12,723 nucleotides of DNA from Gemmatimonadota bacterium (GCA_019240375.1 JAFAYN010000256.1:1-12723), one strand, 5' to 3'; shown: positions 1 to 8,878, counted from the first letter of the stretch. Notes: generated by a model not told the origin, from the sequence alone. Numbers and translations are program-made.

Positions 1-2138
<2,138 letters not shown>

Positions 2139-2213
2139 GGCGCCCCCGGGGCGTGCAACTTGCGGCCCTTTTCCGGGGGAGCCGCCGGGTACCCGTCGAC
2201 CTGGGAGGAAGCC

Positions 2214-2738
2214 ATGCCACGCCGGAACAACACCGGATGGGCCGCGGCGCTGGGGTGCGCCGCGCTGGCCCTGGCCGCGGGCTGCACCCCCGCGCCCCCG
2301 GCCGACACCCCCGGGCCGGGAGCGGCGACAGCCGCGGACAGCGTCGCGCCGGACGGCGTCGAGGACGCGGACACGATGGTGCGCGCGGCGAGCGCCAGCC
2401 GCACGGGGCGCGTCGCCACCGCGCGCGACCTGCGGGACGCGAGGGTGGTGCGCGCGGAGCAGCTGCTGGAGGGGCGCTTCGCGGGTGTGCAGGTGACGCG
2501 GCTGGCCGGAGGCGGGATCTCGGTGCGGATCCGCGGCGGCACCTCGATCATGGGCGACAACGAGCCGCTGTACGTGCTGGACGGAATGCCGCTGCAGGCG
2601 GGCCCCGGCGGCGCGCTGAACGGGATCAACCCCGAGGACATCGCCCGCATCGAGATGCTCAAGGACATCGGCTCTACGGCCATCTACGGGATCCGCGGCG
2701 CCAACGGGGTGGTGCTCATCACCACCAAGCGGTACTAG
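2214..2738 (+). CDS. Small lipoprotein consisting of a TonB-dependent receptor plug domain
   Basis: A 174-residue protein. ATG at 2214 is chosen because a good Shine-Dalgarno (GGGAGGAA) lies just before it and it opens a lipoprotein signal peptide: basic MPRRNN, a hydrophobic Ala/Leu core, then a LAAGC lipobox with the acylated Cys near residue 23. A Pro/Ala/Thr-rich linker follows. Residues ~80-174 match the plug domain of SusC/RagA-like TonB-dependent receptors (LLEGRFAGVQV, SVRIRGGTSI, PLYVLDGMPL, INPEDIARIEMLKD, AIYGIRGANGVVLITTK). No outer-membrane barrel follows: the stop comes directly after the plug. It is therefore probably a membrane-anchored stand-alone plug or carboxypeptidase-regulatory-like module of unknown role, not a working receptor. 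It lies 75 bp after ppc and its stop overlaps that of the convergent dlgD gene. Confidence 0.88.
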   Translation: MPRRNNTGWAAALGCAALALAAGCTPAPPADTPGPGAATAADSVAPDGVEDADTMVRAASASRTGRVATARDLRDARVVRAEQLLEGRFAGVQVTRLAGGGISVRIRGGTSIMGDNEPLYVLDGMPLQAGPGGALNGINPEDIARIEMLKDIGSTAIYGIRGANGVVLITTKRY

Positions 2739-3748
2739 CCCCCCGCGTCCGCGTCCTCGGCCAGGACGCGCGCCCACACCTCCGGGTCGACCGGGACGCC
2801 CAGCCGCAGGCTCTCCTCGCGCGTCCGCAGCGTCCGCTCGCCGGGGTAGCGCACCGGCTCTCCCCCGCCGTCCGGCGCCTGGAGGTGGCCGACGATCTCG
2901 TCGGCCACCCGCTCGGCTTCCCCCGCCCCGCCCAGGTGCGCGGGGTCGAGGGCGAGGAAGAGCTGCGAGAGTCCGGACTCGCGCGCAGGGTCGGAGGGAA
3001 CCTGGTGGGTGGCGAGGCCGCCGGCCAGGATCGCGGCCACCATGTCGAGCACCAGCGCCAGCCCCGACCCCTTCCAGTACCCGATGGGGAGGAGCCGCCC
3101 GGACTCCTCGATCGCGGCCGGGTCGCGGGTGGGCTCCCCGTCGCGGTCGAAGCCGCCGGGGACGGGGAGCGCCTCGCCGCGCCGCCGGTACGACTCCAGC
3201 GCCCCCATGGAGAACTGCGACATCGCCATGTCCAGCACCACGTGCGCCCCGCCCCGCGGCACCGCCACCACCAGCGGGTTGTTGCCGAGGCGCGGGTCGC
3301 TCGCTCCCCAGGGCGGGAGGTTGGGCATGGTGTTGGTCCAGCAGATCCCGATCACCCCCGCGTCGGCGGCCTGCCACCCGTAGCTCCCGCCGCGCATCCA
3401 GTGGTTGGTGTTCGCCAGCGCCACGCACCCGATTCCGTGCTCCCGGGCCAGCGTGATCGCCCGCTCCATGCAGCGGTGGGCGTTCAGGTTCCCCGGCCCG
3501 CGGCGCCCGTCCCACCGCTCCAGCGGCCCCGCCCCCGACACCCGCTCCGCCGAGACGCGCGGGTCCACCACCCCGTCGCGCACCGCCTGTACGAAGCGCG
3601 GAAAGCGGTTCAGCCCGTGCGAGGCCACCCCGTCGCGGCTCGCCTCCGCGAAGAGCCGCGCGCAGAGGTCCGCGTCGTCCGGGGCGAAGCCGAGCCCGCG
3701 CAGCACGCGGGCGAGGGTGTCGTGGAGCTGCGGATAGGGGACGCGCAT
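2735..3748 (-). CDS. dlgD: 2,3-diketo-L-gulonate reductase, Ldh2/malate-lactate dehydrogenase family
   Basis: A 337-residue NAD(P)H-dependent oxidoreductase of the Ldh2/MDG2 family (not the Rossmann-fold malate dehydrogenases). It closely follows E. coli YiaK/DlgD (332 aa), which reduces 2,3-diketo-L-gulonate to 3-keto-L-gulonate. Shared stretches include SHGLNRFPRFVQ, with the catalytic His at residue 44 as in E. coli, then HGIGCVALANTNHWMRGGSY, GWQAADAGVIGICWTN, PPWGASDPRLGNNPL, PVPGGFD and LPIGYWKGSGLALVLDM. The length and the N-terminus (MRVPYPQLHD against MKVTFEQL) support ATG at 3748, although the ribosome-binding site is weak. None of the E. coli yia pathway partners (transporter, kinase, decarboxylase) is in the window, so the physiological substrate is less sure than the family. 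A ureidoglycolate- or sulfolactate-type dehydrogenase activity is possible but fits less well. Confidence 0.88.
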   Translation of the reverse strand: MRVPYPQLHDTLARVLRGLGFAPDDADLCARLFAEASRDGVASHGLNRFPRFVQAVRDGVVDPRVSAERVSGAGPLERWDGRRGPGNLNAHRCMERAITLAREHGIGCVALANTNHWMRGGSYGWQAADAGVIGICWTNTMPNLPPWGASDPRLGNNPLVVAVPRGGAHVVLDMAMSQFSMGALESYRRRGEALPVPGGFDRDGEPTRDPAAIEESGRLLPIGYWKGSGLALVLDMVAAILAGGLATHQVPSDPARESGLSQLFLALDPAHLGGAGEAERVADEIVGHLQAPDGGGEPVRYPGERTLRTREESLRLGVPVDPEVWARVLAEDADAGG

Positions 3749-3918
3749 CCCGTGCGTGGTCGTGAGGAAAAGGTCGGGGCGGAACGGCCGTCGGGTGAGC
3801 GCCCTGCAAGATGGGGGCTCCCCGCGCTGGCCCGGCCCGCGGGGCGGGCGTATCTTACCGGCCGCCGCGTCGGCGAGCGCGGATCGACGAGCGGACCCGA
3901 GACGGGAGGACGGAAGCG
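3749..3918. promoter_or_regulatory. Divergent intergenic region between dlgD and galE
   Basis: A 170-bp spacer that must hold the start signals for both dlgD (minus) and galE (plus). On the plus strand TATCTT at 3851-3856 is the only AT-rich hexamer and could serve as a -10 box for galE, with no convincing -35 partner. GGAGG at about 3906-3910 is the ribosome-binding site for galE. A GC-rich block of Cs and Gs at about 3820-3850 could fold on itself. No operator is recognisable. Confidence 0.3.
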
Positions 3919-4902
3919 ATGAAGGTGCTGGTCACCGGCGGCGCCGGCTACATCGGGAGCGCGACCGTGGTGCAGCTTCTGGAGGCGGGGCACCGGGTGG
4001 TGGTGTTCGACAACCTGTGCCAGGGGCACCGGGCGGCGCTCCACCCCGAGGCGGCGCTGTTCGAGGGCGACCTGCTCGACCGGGCGGCGGTGGACCGCGT
4101 CATGGCGGAGTACGCCCCCGAGGGGATCCTGCACTTCGCCTCGCACACGCTGGTGGGGGAGTCGATGGAGCGCCCCTTCCTGTACCTGGACGACAACGTG
4201 CGGGCGGGGCTCAACCTGCTGGAGAGCGCGGCCGAGCACGGGGTGCGGCGCTTCATCCTGTCGTCCACGGCCAACCTGTTCGGCCTCCACGACCGGATCC
4301 CCATCGACGAGAGCGCCCCCGTCGTCCCCGGGAGCCCGTACGGCGAGTCCAAGCACCTGCTGGAGCGCATCCTCCACTGGATGGACGACCGCTTCGGGAT
4401 GCGCTACGCCGCGCTCCGCTACTTCAACGCGTGCGGCGCCGTCTCCCCCGACCTGGGGGAGGACCACGACCCGGAAACGCACCTGATCCCGCTGGTGCTG
4501 CAGGTGGCGCTGGGACAGCGCGAGCACGTCACCATCTTCGGCGACGACTACGACACGCCGGACGGCACCTGCGTCCGCGACTACGTGCACGTGTACGACC
4601 TGGCCCGCGCGCACGTCCTGGCGCTGCAGGCGCTGGACCGGGGGAGCCGCACCTACAACCTGGGGAACGGGCGCGGCTTCAGCGTGCGGGAGGTGATCGA
4701 GGCCGCCCGCGAGGTGACCGGGCACCCGATCCCGGCCGTGCTCGGCCCGCGCCGCCCCGGCGACCCGGCCGTGCTGGTGGCCGCGAGCGACCGGATCCGC
4801 GGCGAGCTGGGGTGGGAGCCGCGCTACACGGAGATGCGCGACATCCTGGAGAGCGCCTGGCGCTGGCACCAGGCCCACCCGCGCGGGTACGGCGACCGGT
4901 AG
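3919..4902 (+). CDS. galE: UDP-glucose 4-epimerase (extended SDR family)
   Basis: A 327-residue NAD-dependent epimerase that interconverts UDP-glucose and UDP-galactose (or related UDP-sugars) for the Leloir pathway and for surface polysaccharides. The N-terminus is the nucleotide-binding Rossmann motif [12 protein letters not shown] at residues 3-14, which fixes ATG 3919 as the start although the frame is open further upstream. GGAGG stands nine bases before it. Further family landmarks are [23 protein letters not shown], the catalytic region LSSTANLFG, the YGESK Tyr-xxx-Lys pair, [55 protein letters not shown] and LGWEPRYT. Length matches bacterial GalE (~330). The usual SSSAT(V/T)YG is changed to SSTANLFG, which may shift substrate preference, so a UDP-GalNAc or UDP-pentose epimerase cannot be excluded. 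Confidence 0.93.
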   Translation: MKVLVTGGAGYIGSATVVQLLEAGHRVVVFDNLCQGHRAALHPEAALFEGDLLDRAAVDRVMAEYAPEGILHFASHTLVGESMERPFLYLDDNVRAGLNLLESAAEHGVRRFILSSTANLFGLHDRIPIDESAPVVPGSPYGESKHLLERILHWMDDRFGMRYAALRYFNACGAVSPDLGEDHDPETHLIPLVLQVALGQREHVTIFGDDYDTPDGTCVRDYVHVYDLARAHVLALQALDRGSRTYNLGNGRGFSVREVIEAAREVTGHPIPAVLGPRRPGDPAVLVAASDRIRGELGWEPRYTEMRDILESAWRWHQAHPRGYGDR

Positions 4903-4934
4903 CGGGTCACGGCGCCTCCGCCGCACCGGCGAGC

Positions 4935-4968
4935 CACGGGCCCGGATGGTTTTCCATCCGGGCCCGTG
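4935..4968. terminator. Perfect 15-bp hairpin between convergent galE and STAS-like gene
   Basis: CACGGGCCCGGATGG at 4935-4949 is exactly inverted at 4954-4968 around a TTTT loop. It lies 32 bp after the galE stop and 33 bp after the stop of the gene read from the other side, so it is placed to end transcription in both directions. There is no run of T after the stem in either direction, so it is not a textbook intrinsic terminator, but the stem is very strong. Confidence 0.7.
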
Positions 4969-5001
4969 TCGCATCCACCTCCGGGAACGCGAAGTCCCCG
5001 C

Positions 5002-5391
5002 CTACTGGGTGGCGAGCCAGTCCTGGGCCTCTTCCAGCGAGTCGAACGTCTCCATGTTGCGCCGGCTCACCAGGAGCACTGCCCGGTACAGGAGCCGGTG
5101 CAGCCCCTCCATCCCCACCACCGCCGCGGCCCTGACGTAGGGGCGGTTGTGCGCCGCCAGCTCCTTGATGGCGTCCATTACGGGCGGGGTGTAGCGCGCC
5201 CCGCGCACGTGGGAGAGCGTGCGCACGGAGGCGAGGGGCTGCCGAGCGACCAGCTCCCGGGCCAGGCGGACCACCTCGAGGATCTCCTCGGTCTTCTGCA
5301 GGTGCGAGAAGTCGATCAGGAGAATCGGCTGTCCACGGTGCGTGAGGAAGCGGACGCGCTCGTCGAAAGCCGGCAGGGGCGGAGAGGACAT
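5002..5391 (-). CDS. STAS / SpoIIAA-like domain protein
   Basis: A 129-residue soluble protein without signal peptide or membrane segment. The pattern suggests an alpha/beta STAS or SpoIIAA-like fold: a beta-strand (QPILLIDFS, residues ~21-29), a helix with EEILEVVRLARELVARQP, a second strand (ASVRTLSHVRGA), a helix (VMDAIKELAAHNRPYV), the strand RAAAVVGMEGL and a C-terminal FDSLEEAQDWLA helix. The last element is typical of the SpoIIAA-like family. Such proteins act in binding or regulation rather than catalysis, and the partner is unknown. It seems to be transcribed alone: the next upstream gene on this strand ends 70 bp away, and a hairpin lies beyond its stop. No clear Shine-Dalgarno precedes ATG 5391. 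The family is fairly likely; the function is not known. Confidence 0.7.
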   Translation of the reverse strand: MSSPPLPAFDERVRFLTHRGQPILLIDFSHLQKTEEILEVVRLARELVARQPLASVRTLSHVRGARYTPPVMDAIKELAAHNRPYVRAAAVVGMEGLHRLLYRAVLLVSRRNMETFDSLEEAQDWLATQ

Positions 5392-5461
5392 GAGATAGGA
5401 CTGCGCGGGAGTATGGGTCTGGAAATATGGCGACTACGGCGGAGCGGCTGCGTGAGACGGG

Positions 5462-5683
5462 TCACCGGCCTAGTTCGCTGATGCGGCGGGGGCGGCGCAC
5501 CAGGAGGTAGAGCAGGGCGCCGAGGAAGGGCGCGAGCAGGATCGCCAGGAGCCAGGCGATCTTGGTGTTTCCCTCGCCGCTCTCCCGGACCAGGCACTCG
5601 ACCAGCGCCCAGGGCCAGACCAGGAAGCCGCTGAGCATCAGCAGCGTCAGGAGGAGTTCGCCGAAGCCGAGACCGAAGGGCAT
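5462..5683 (-). CDS. PLDc_N domain two-helix membrane protein
   Basis: A 73-residue inner-membrane protein. Two hydrophobic helices (residues ~9-30 and ~43-62) enclose a short polar loop. The pattern WALVECLVRES, then NTKIAWLLAILLAPFLGALL, then YLLVRRP is the PLDc_N module (phospholipase D-nuclease N-terminal) found at the start of cardiolipin synthases and also as free small proteins. No PLD catalytic HKD domain follows, so this is the stand-alone form. Such proteins are often stress- or envelope-linked, with unknown mechanism. ATG 5683 is chosen because the promoter lies just upstream at 5739-5767. The frame stays open further upstream, but that extension (to 5794) would start before the promoter and is not hydrophobic. 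No strong Shine-Dalgarno is present. Confidence 0.8.
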   Translation of the reverse strand: MPFGLGFGELLLTLLMLSGFLVWPWALVECLVRESGEGNTKIAWLLAILLAPFLGALLYLLVRRPRRISELGR

Positions 5684-5738
5684 TGCGTTTTGGCTTTCGT
5701 CAGGGGGACCGCACCGGCAAGCCGCCAATCTCAGACGG

Positions 5739-5767
5739 TATATATACGGACGACGCGGGTGGGTCAA
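5739..5767 (-). promoter_or_regulatory. Sigma-70-like promoter for the PLDc_N gene
   Basis: On the minus strand TTGACC (5767-5762) is followed after 17 bases by TATATA (5744-5739), within an eight-base TATATATA. This is close to the TTGACA-N17-TATAAT consensus and stands out in GC-rich surroundings. Transcription would start near 5732, leaving a ~50-base leader before ATG 5683. Confidence 0.65.
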
Positions 5768-5803
5768 CACGCCGCGAGAGGATGCGGGAGTCACCCGGTG
5801 GGT

Positions 5804-6190
5804 TCAGGCCAGATCGGCTTCACCGAGCCGGGCGTGCAGGAGCGCGTCCGCAAGGGTGTCGTAGCGGGCATAGTATGCCACGCGGCTCTCCCGGATGCGG
5901 AACACCGAAGCCACGTCGGCCTCTCCCGCAACGGCTCCGGTCTCGGGCGAACGCCAGACTCCGTGCTGGGCCACGACCACCGTGTCGTCGCGGGCGAAAA
6001 CCCGCTGCGGATGCAGCTGTACCCGGGTGTGACCGAGCCACTGCCGGAGCAGATCCAGGCCGAACCCGGAGCCCCGCGGACCGACGATCTCGATGTCCGG
6101 GTCGGAGAGCCGGAGCACGGTGTCGTGGTCTTCCCGGTTGAGTGCGTCCTGCCAGTCCGCGACGACGGCGGCAGGTGACCGCGAACTCAT
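5804..6190 (-). CDS. NTF2/SnoaL-like fold protein
   Basis: A 128-residue protein of the SnoaL/DUF4440-like NTF2 superfamily. It has the typical order: an N-terminal helix (AAVVADWQDALNREDHDTVL), then LSDPDIEIVGPRGSGFGLDL, the helix LLRQWLG, and strands such as DDTVVVAQHGVWR and ADVASVFRIRESRVAYYARY. The family forms cone-shaped pockets used by polyketide cyclases, isomerases and many proteins of unknown role, and the substrate cannot be read from the sequence. It is the second gene of a pair: its start lies 10 bp after the stop of the upstream membrane-protein gene, so co-transcription is likely. GGAGG directly abuts the ATG, which is closer than optimal, so translation may depend on coupling. 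Confidence 0.75.
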   Translation of the reverse strand: MSSRSPAAVVADWQDALNREDHDTVLRLSDPDIEIVGPRGSGFGLDLLRQWLGHTRVQLHPQRVFARDDTVVVAQHGVWRSPETGAVAGEADVASVFRIRESRVAYYARYDTLADALLHARLGEADLA

Positions 6191-6200
6191 CCTCCGCGAC

Positions 6201-6617
6201 CTACACGGCCAGCCGGATAGACGGGACTCCCTGCACGCGCGCGAGTTCGGCCTCCCGGATCCGGCCCCCGGCCCAGGCGTAGGGGAGGACCAGGACGAGC
6301 GAGACGACGTGGTACCACGCGGGCGCCGAGTCCCAGCGCGCAATGGTCCCCGCCACGTTGAAGAGCAGCCCGAGCACGCCAAGGATCAGCGCGTGGCGCA
6401 TGGGAGCACGAGGCGCCAGGCGAGCCGCCAGGTAGCAGCCCGAGACGGCGAAGATCCCCACGTAGCCGATGATGAGCAGGAGCACGGGGACGCTGTCCAC
6501 CCGGCCGGCCGCATCGAACGCGGTCGGCAGCGCGCGGAGAAGGAGCGCATCGGCCCCGACGGAGAGGGCGCCGATGAGGAGGAAGCCGGTCAGCACGGCG
6601 ATGACGCTGCGGAGCAT
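6201..6617 (-). CDS. Four-helix integral membrane protein of unknown function
   Basis: A 138-residue protein with four predicted membrane segments: residues ~3-25 (SVIAVLTGFLLIGALSVGAD), ~42-65 (VPVLLLIIGYVGIFAVSGCY), ~74-93 (HALILGVLGLLFNVAGTIA) and ~101-117 (WYHVVSLVLVLPYAWAG). The C-terminus is charged (RIREAELARVQG). I do not recognise a characterised family; DUF-type small membrane proteins of this shape are common. ATG 6617 is chosen because the hydrophobic protein begins here (MLRSVIAV), with AAGG eight bases upstream. The longer open frame upstream codes only low-complexity Pro/Ser/Arg text. It is the first gene of a likely pair with the NTF2-like gene. Confidence 0.72.
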   Translation of the reverse strand: MLRSVIAVLTGFLLIGALSVGADALLLRALPTAFDAAGRVDSVPVLLLIIGYVGIFAVSGCYLAARLAPRAPMRHALILGVLGLLFNVAGTIARWDSAPAWYHVVSLVLVLPYAWAGGRIREAELARVQGVPSIRLAV

Positions 6618-6714
6618 GGGGACCTTGGGGGAAGAAGGGCAAAAGAGCGGTGGACCGGAAGGTATGCCACCGTGGGCCGGCGGCAGGAGTGCGTGCCCTG
6701 GGGCTCCTCCGCGC

Positions 6715-6807
6715 GGCTTCGGGGCGGAGGTTGTCCGGGGACCAGCCCTGTTCGAGAGCGTGGACGTAGCCGGGAAGGTACTGGGCGGCGGGCCAGACGA
6801 GCTCCAT
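6715..6807 (-). pseudogene. Truncated N-terminus of a GNAT acetyltransferase gene
   Basis: The minus strand from ATG 6807 reads MELVWPAAQYLPGYVHALEQ and then GWSPDNLRPEAA, which fits the conserved N-terminus of a GNAT-type acetyltransferase family (consensus LVRPxxEYLPGYVxALERGWSPDN). After about 31 residues the text turns into Arg/Pro-rich sequence with no acetyl-CoA binding motif, and the rest of the family's ~180 residues is missing. It is most likely the 5' remnant of a gene removed by deletion or recombination. The family match is from memory. The rest of the 6618-6843 spacer shows nothing else. Confidence 0.5.
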
Positions 6808-6843
6808 GGGCGTGCCGACGGGAGGGTGGGATGCGGGGCCGGC

Positions 6844-7038
6844 TCAGGTGCGGCGGGAACCCTGCCTGGCCGTGAGATACGACTGTAGGGCGGCGGTGAA
6901 CGAAGCTCCCGCCCCGAAGGCGCCCGCCACCACCAGCACGATGCCGGGCCGGGGCGCACACCCCAGCTCGACCAGCCCGTTCAGGAGCGCGGCCACCGCG
7001 CCCACCGCGGCCCCGAAGAGCACCAGTCGATGTCGCAT
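6844..7038 (-). CDS. Small two-helix membrane protein
   Basis: A 64-residue hypothetical protein. It is short and hydrophobic: a first helix at residues ~5-24 (LVLFGAAVGAVAALLNGLVE), a Cys-Ala-Pro-Arg-Pro turn, a second helix at ~33-52 (IVLVVAGAFGAGASFTAALQ) and a basic tail (TARQGSRRT). ATG 7038 is chosen because upstream codons are Pro-rich and lie over the tRNA-like debris. No Shine-Dalgarno is clear, so expression is uncertain. No family is recognised. GC-skewed codon use agrees with a real gene. Confidence 0.45.
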   Translation of the reverse strand: MRHRLVLFGAAVGAVAALLNGLVELGCAPRPGIVLVVAGAFGAGASFTAALQSYLTARQGSRRT

Positions 7039-7137
7039 GTTCGATCCGGGAGGAGGGCGGGGATGAAAGACGATGGTCGACTGCACGCGGCCCAGGACGG
7101 GCTGGTGCGACGCGAAGAGGCCGGGGAGCGGAGCCAC

Positions 7138-7200
7138 CGGAGGAGTCGAACCTCCGCATCCCGCCGAGGGCCCTGGGTGTTTCGCGGGAGTCGAACCCGC
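7138..7200 (-). other. Two tRNA T-arm-like hairpins, 45 bp apart, in the 7039-7268 spacer
   Basis: On the minus strand GGAGG-TTCGACT-CCTCC (7155-7139) and GCGGG-TTCGACT-CCCGC (7200-7184) each form the exact shape of a tRNA or tmRNA T arm: a five-base-pair stem and a seven-base loop with TTCGA. The first can extend to six pairs. Neither is preceded by a recognisable anticodon arm or D arm, nor followed by an acceptor strand that pairs upstream, so these are not complete tRNAs. They could be 3'-end remnants of tRNA or tmRNA genes left as old integration (att) sites, or chance. The rest of the 230-bp spacer shows nothing else. Confidence 0.3.
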
Positions 7201-7268
7201 TGCCGCCATTGGTGATGGGCCGAACCGGACCGTGACTCCCCGACCGCACGTCGTCTGCGGCGCGCCCG

Positions 7269-7745
7269 TCAGGCTGTGGGAGGGCGGACGAGCACCAGCC
7301 GGTGCGTGGCGTGGCGCTCCGCCACCGGGACGAAGCCCAGCGCCTCGTAGAAGCGCGCGGCGTCCGGCGTGTCCGTCCGGAGCCGGAGCACATCATAGTG
7401 CGTAGCCGCCGCGGAGACCAGTGCCTCTACGAGCGCCCGCCCGACTCCCCTCCCCCGGAAGGCGTGCGCCACGTACAGGTGGCGCAGCCGGCCGACGCGC
7501 GGCTCCGGAGCGTAGGGATCGCGGTTGAGGCCGCCCACGGCGACCAGCGCTTCCCCGCACCAGCCACCGAGCAGGGCCTCGCCCGCGGCATCGAAGCGAT
7601 TGCTCCCGTTCTCGAAATCGGCCCTCAGGCGGACGAGGAAGGAGAAGCCTTCCCGCCGGCTCTCGTCCACGAGGGGCGCGAGAGCCGGCCAGGGCGGAGG
7701 AAGCAGGGAGCGGATGGTGAGAGAAGTCAACCGTCCGCATCCCAT
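7269..7745 (-). CDS. GNAT family N-acetyltransferase
   Basis: A 158-residue protein with a single GNAT fold, transferring acetyl from acetyl-CoA to an unknown amine. The acetyl-CoA pyrophosphate loop is RGRGVGRALVEAL (Arg-x-x-Gly-x-Gly/Ala signature), after the beta-4 strand VGRLRHLYVAHAF. The late motif LRLRTDTPDAARFYEALGFV, ending in the usual Y-x-x-x-GF, marks motif B. The upstream stretch EALVAVGGLNRDPY is the beta-3 hairpin. ATG 7745 overlaps the end of the phosphatase gene by 19 bp. An alternative TTG at 7730 would give a TTGA four-base overlap and start directly at the conserved TSLTIRSLLP strand. Either way it is translationally coupled to the phosphatase gene. The substrate is not predictable. 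Confidence 0.87.
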   Translation of the reverse strand: MGCGRLTSLTIRSLLPPPWPALAPLVDESRREGFSFLVRLRADFENGSNRFDAAGEALLGGWCGEALVAVGGLNRDPYAPEPRVGRLRHLYVAHAFRGRGVGRALVEALVSAAATHYDVLRLRTDTPDAARFYEALGFVPVAERHATHRLVLVRPPTA

Positions 7746-8104
7746 GCAGGGACCGAGAGGTGCTGCCCGAGACGCTGTTTGAGCAGTTCCACGAGCTCCG
7801 GGTCCATGAAGTCGTAGTCGTCCGGGACGTGCAGGACCACGATCCGCTTCCGCTCGCACTCCTGGCGATACTTCTGCCGGAGCCGGTCGCGGTGGCGCTT
7901 CTCCATCACGAAAACGACATCGGCCCACCCGATGTCGCCCGCCGTCACGCGTACCCGCGCGTCGGGCTCGGTGCCTCGCGAGCGCACGTAGAAGCCCTGC
8001 ATCCCGCGGAACATCTCCTCGGCCGTGCGGCTCCGCAGCTTGTTCACGCTGCAGACGAACAGGATCTTCGGCCAGACCTCACCGCTTTCTATCGCTTCAC
8101 TCAC
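7727..8104 (-). CDS. Low-molecular-weight protein tyrosine phosphatase-like protein (COG4551 type)
   Basis: A 125-residue cytoplasmic protein. The P-loop CSVNKLRS, near residues 18-25, is the C-x5-R-S signature of LMW tyrosine phosphatases, preceded by the core strand KILFVC. It continues with RTAEEMF, VRSRGTEPDARVRVT, DIGWADVVFVMEKRHRDRL and a C-terminal DDYDFMDPELVELL, where the Asp-Pro probably carries the general acid. This is the short bacterial branch (~110 aa), distinct from Wzb/YwlE (~150 aa). Targets of this branch are unknown. GTG at 8104 is chosen, with GGGGAG four bases upstream. TTG at 8116 is an alternative that adds four residues. It is followed by the overlapping GNAT gene and preceded by the IS-split gene 51 bp upstream. 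Confidence 0.85.
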   Translation of the reverse strand: MSEAIESGEVWPKILFVCSVNKLRSRTAEEMFRGMQGFYVRSRGTEPDARVRVTAGDIGWADVVFVMEKRHRDRLRQKYRQECERKRIVVLHVPDDYDFMDPELVELLKQRLGQHLSVPAWDADG

Positions 8105-8399
8105 GAATCTCCCCAAACATACGGATCCACGATCTTTTCCTCGGACCGAACGGCGTCAGTGATGATGCTCGACCAGAACGACGGGCGGGTACTCCTCTAC
8201 CTGCCACTCGGAAGCGAGGTAGCAGCGTTCTCCCGGGAAGTCTTCCAGGCGGAAGGACGGCAGCACCGCGTCCACCACTCGGCCGCGTACCTCGGCTTTC
8301 CAGAAGGCGAAGCGCGTCTCTTCCGGGATCCACTCCAGCGGGCAACCTACGTCGGCGCGAACGAACCGGACCGTACCCGCGCGCATGAGGCTCACGATA

Positions 8400-8411
8400 G
8401 AGCGAAGGTCG
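8400..8411 (+). repeat. Left terminal inverted repeat of the IS630 element
   Basis: GAGCGAAGGTCG. It pairs with the right end (GAGCGAAAGCCG read inwards) at 10 of 12 positions, and directly follows the target TA. Confidence 0.85.
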
Positions 8412-8467
8412 AGTGGGTTTAGAGCTTGCAGGTGCGGAGAGGGGACCCCTTCAGGAGGTGAGCCACC

Positions 8468-8878
8468 ATGCCTGAGCCCTACTCGTCGGATCTGCGTGAG
8501 CGCGTGCTGCATGCACTGGAGAAGTCGCCGCTGAAGCGCGAGGAGATCGCCCAGCAGTTCGAGATCAGCCCGGCCACGCTCTACAACTGGCAGAAGCAAT
8601 GGAAGGAGGAGCAACGCAGCTGCGCCAAGCCGCATGGCGGAGGCGTGGCTGCGCACTTCGATGCGACCGTGCTGCAGCGGGTCTATGAGGAGCAGACGGA
8701 TCGCACGATCGCCGAACTCCAGGTGCGCTACCAGGAGGAGACAGACGAGTCCATCAGCTACTCCTCGGTGCGGCGCCTGCTGGCGCAGTTGGGTCTGACG
8801 AGGAAGAAAAAAGACGCTCCGGGCGAGCGAGCAGAGCCGAGCCGACGTGGTCGAGGAGCGTGCCTCCTTCCAGGCTGA
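8468..8878 (+). CDS. IS630 transposase, N-terminal frame (helix-turn-helix DNA-binding part)
   Basis: 136 codons. Residues ~1-50 ([20 protein letters not shown], then [21 protein letters not shown]) are the Tnp HTH that binds the terminal repeats. Residues ~60-115 hold a second winged-helix-like part ([20 protein letters not shown], then [16 protein letters not shown]). Real homology ends at RKKK (8812); the last ~20 residues are out-of-frame read-through. ATG 8468 has a strong AGGAGGTG seven bases upstream. The catalytic part continues in the +1 frame. Confidence 0.9.
   Translation: MPEPYSSDLRERVLHALEKSPLKREEIAQQFEISPATLYNWQKQWKEEQRSCAKPHGGGVAAHFDATVLQRVYEEQTDRTIAELQVRYQEETDESISYSSVRRLLAQLGLTRKKKDAPGERAEPSRRGRGACLLPG
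8807..8813 (+). other. A6G run at the transposase frame junction (slippage candidate)
   Basis: Six A followed by G, preceded by AGGAAG. Skipping one A (or gaining two in the mRNA) joins LGLTRKKK to TLRASEQ as in single-frame IS630 transposases. Slippage by RNA polymerase or ribosome at A-runs is established for several IS families. Confidence 0.55.

Noticed and set aside
7138..7215. A functional tRNA or tmRNA gene
   Set aside because: Only T-arm-like hairpins are present. Anticodon arm, D arm and paired acceptor ends cannot be found around them.
8156..8656. A continuous 166-codon minus-strand protein running from inside the IS into the split gene
   Set aside because: Its first part is antisense of the transposase gene; the real gene half begins only at the TA junction 8398-8399.
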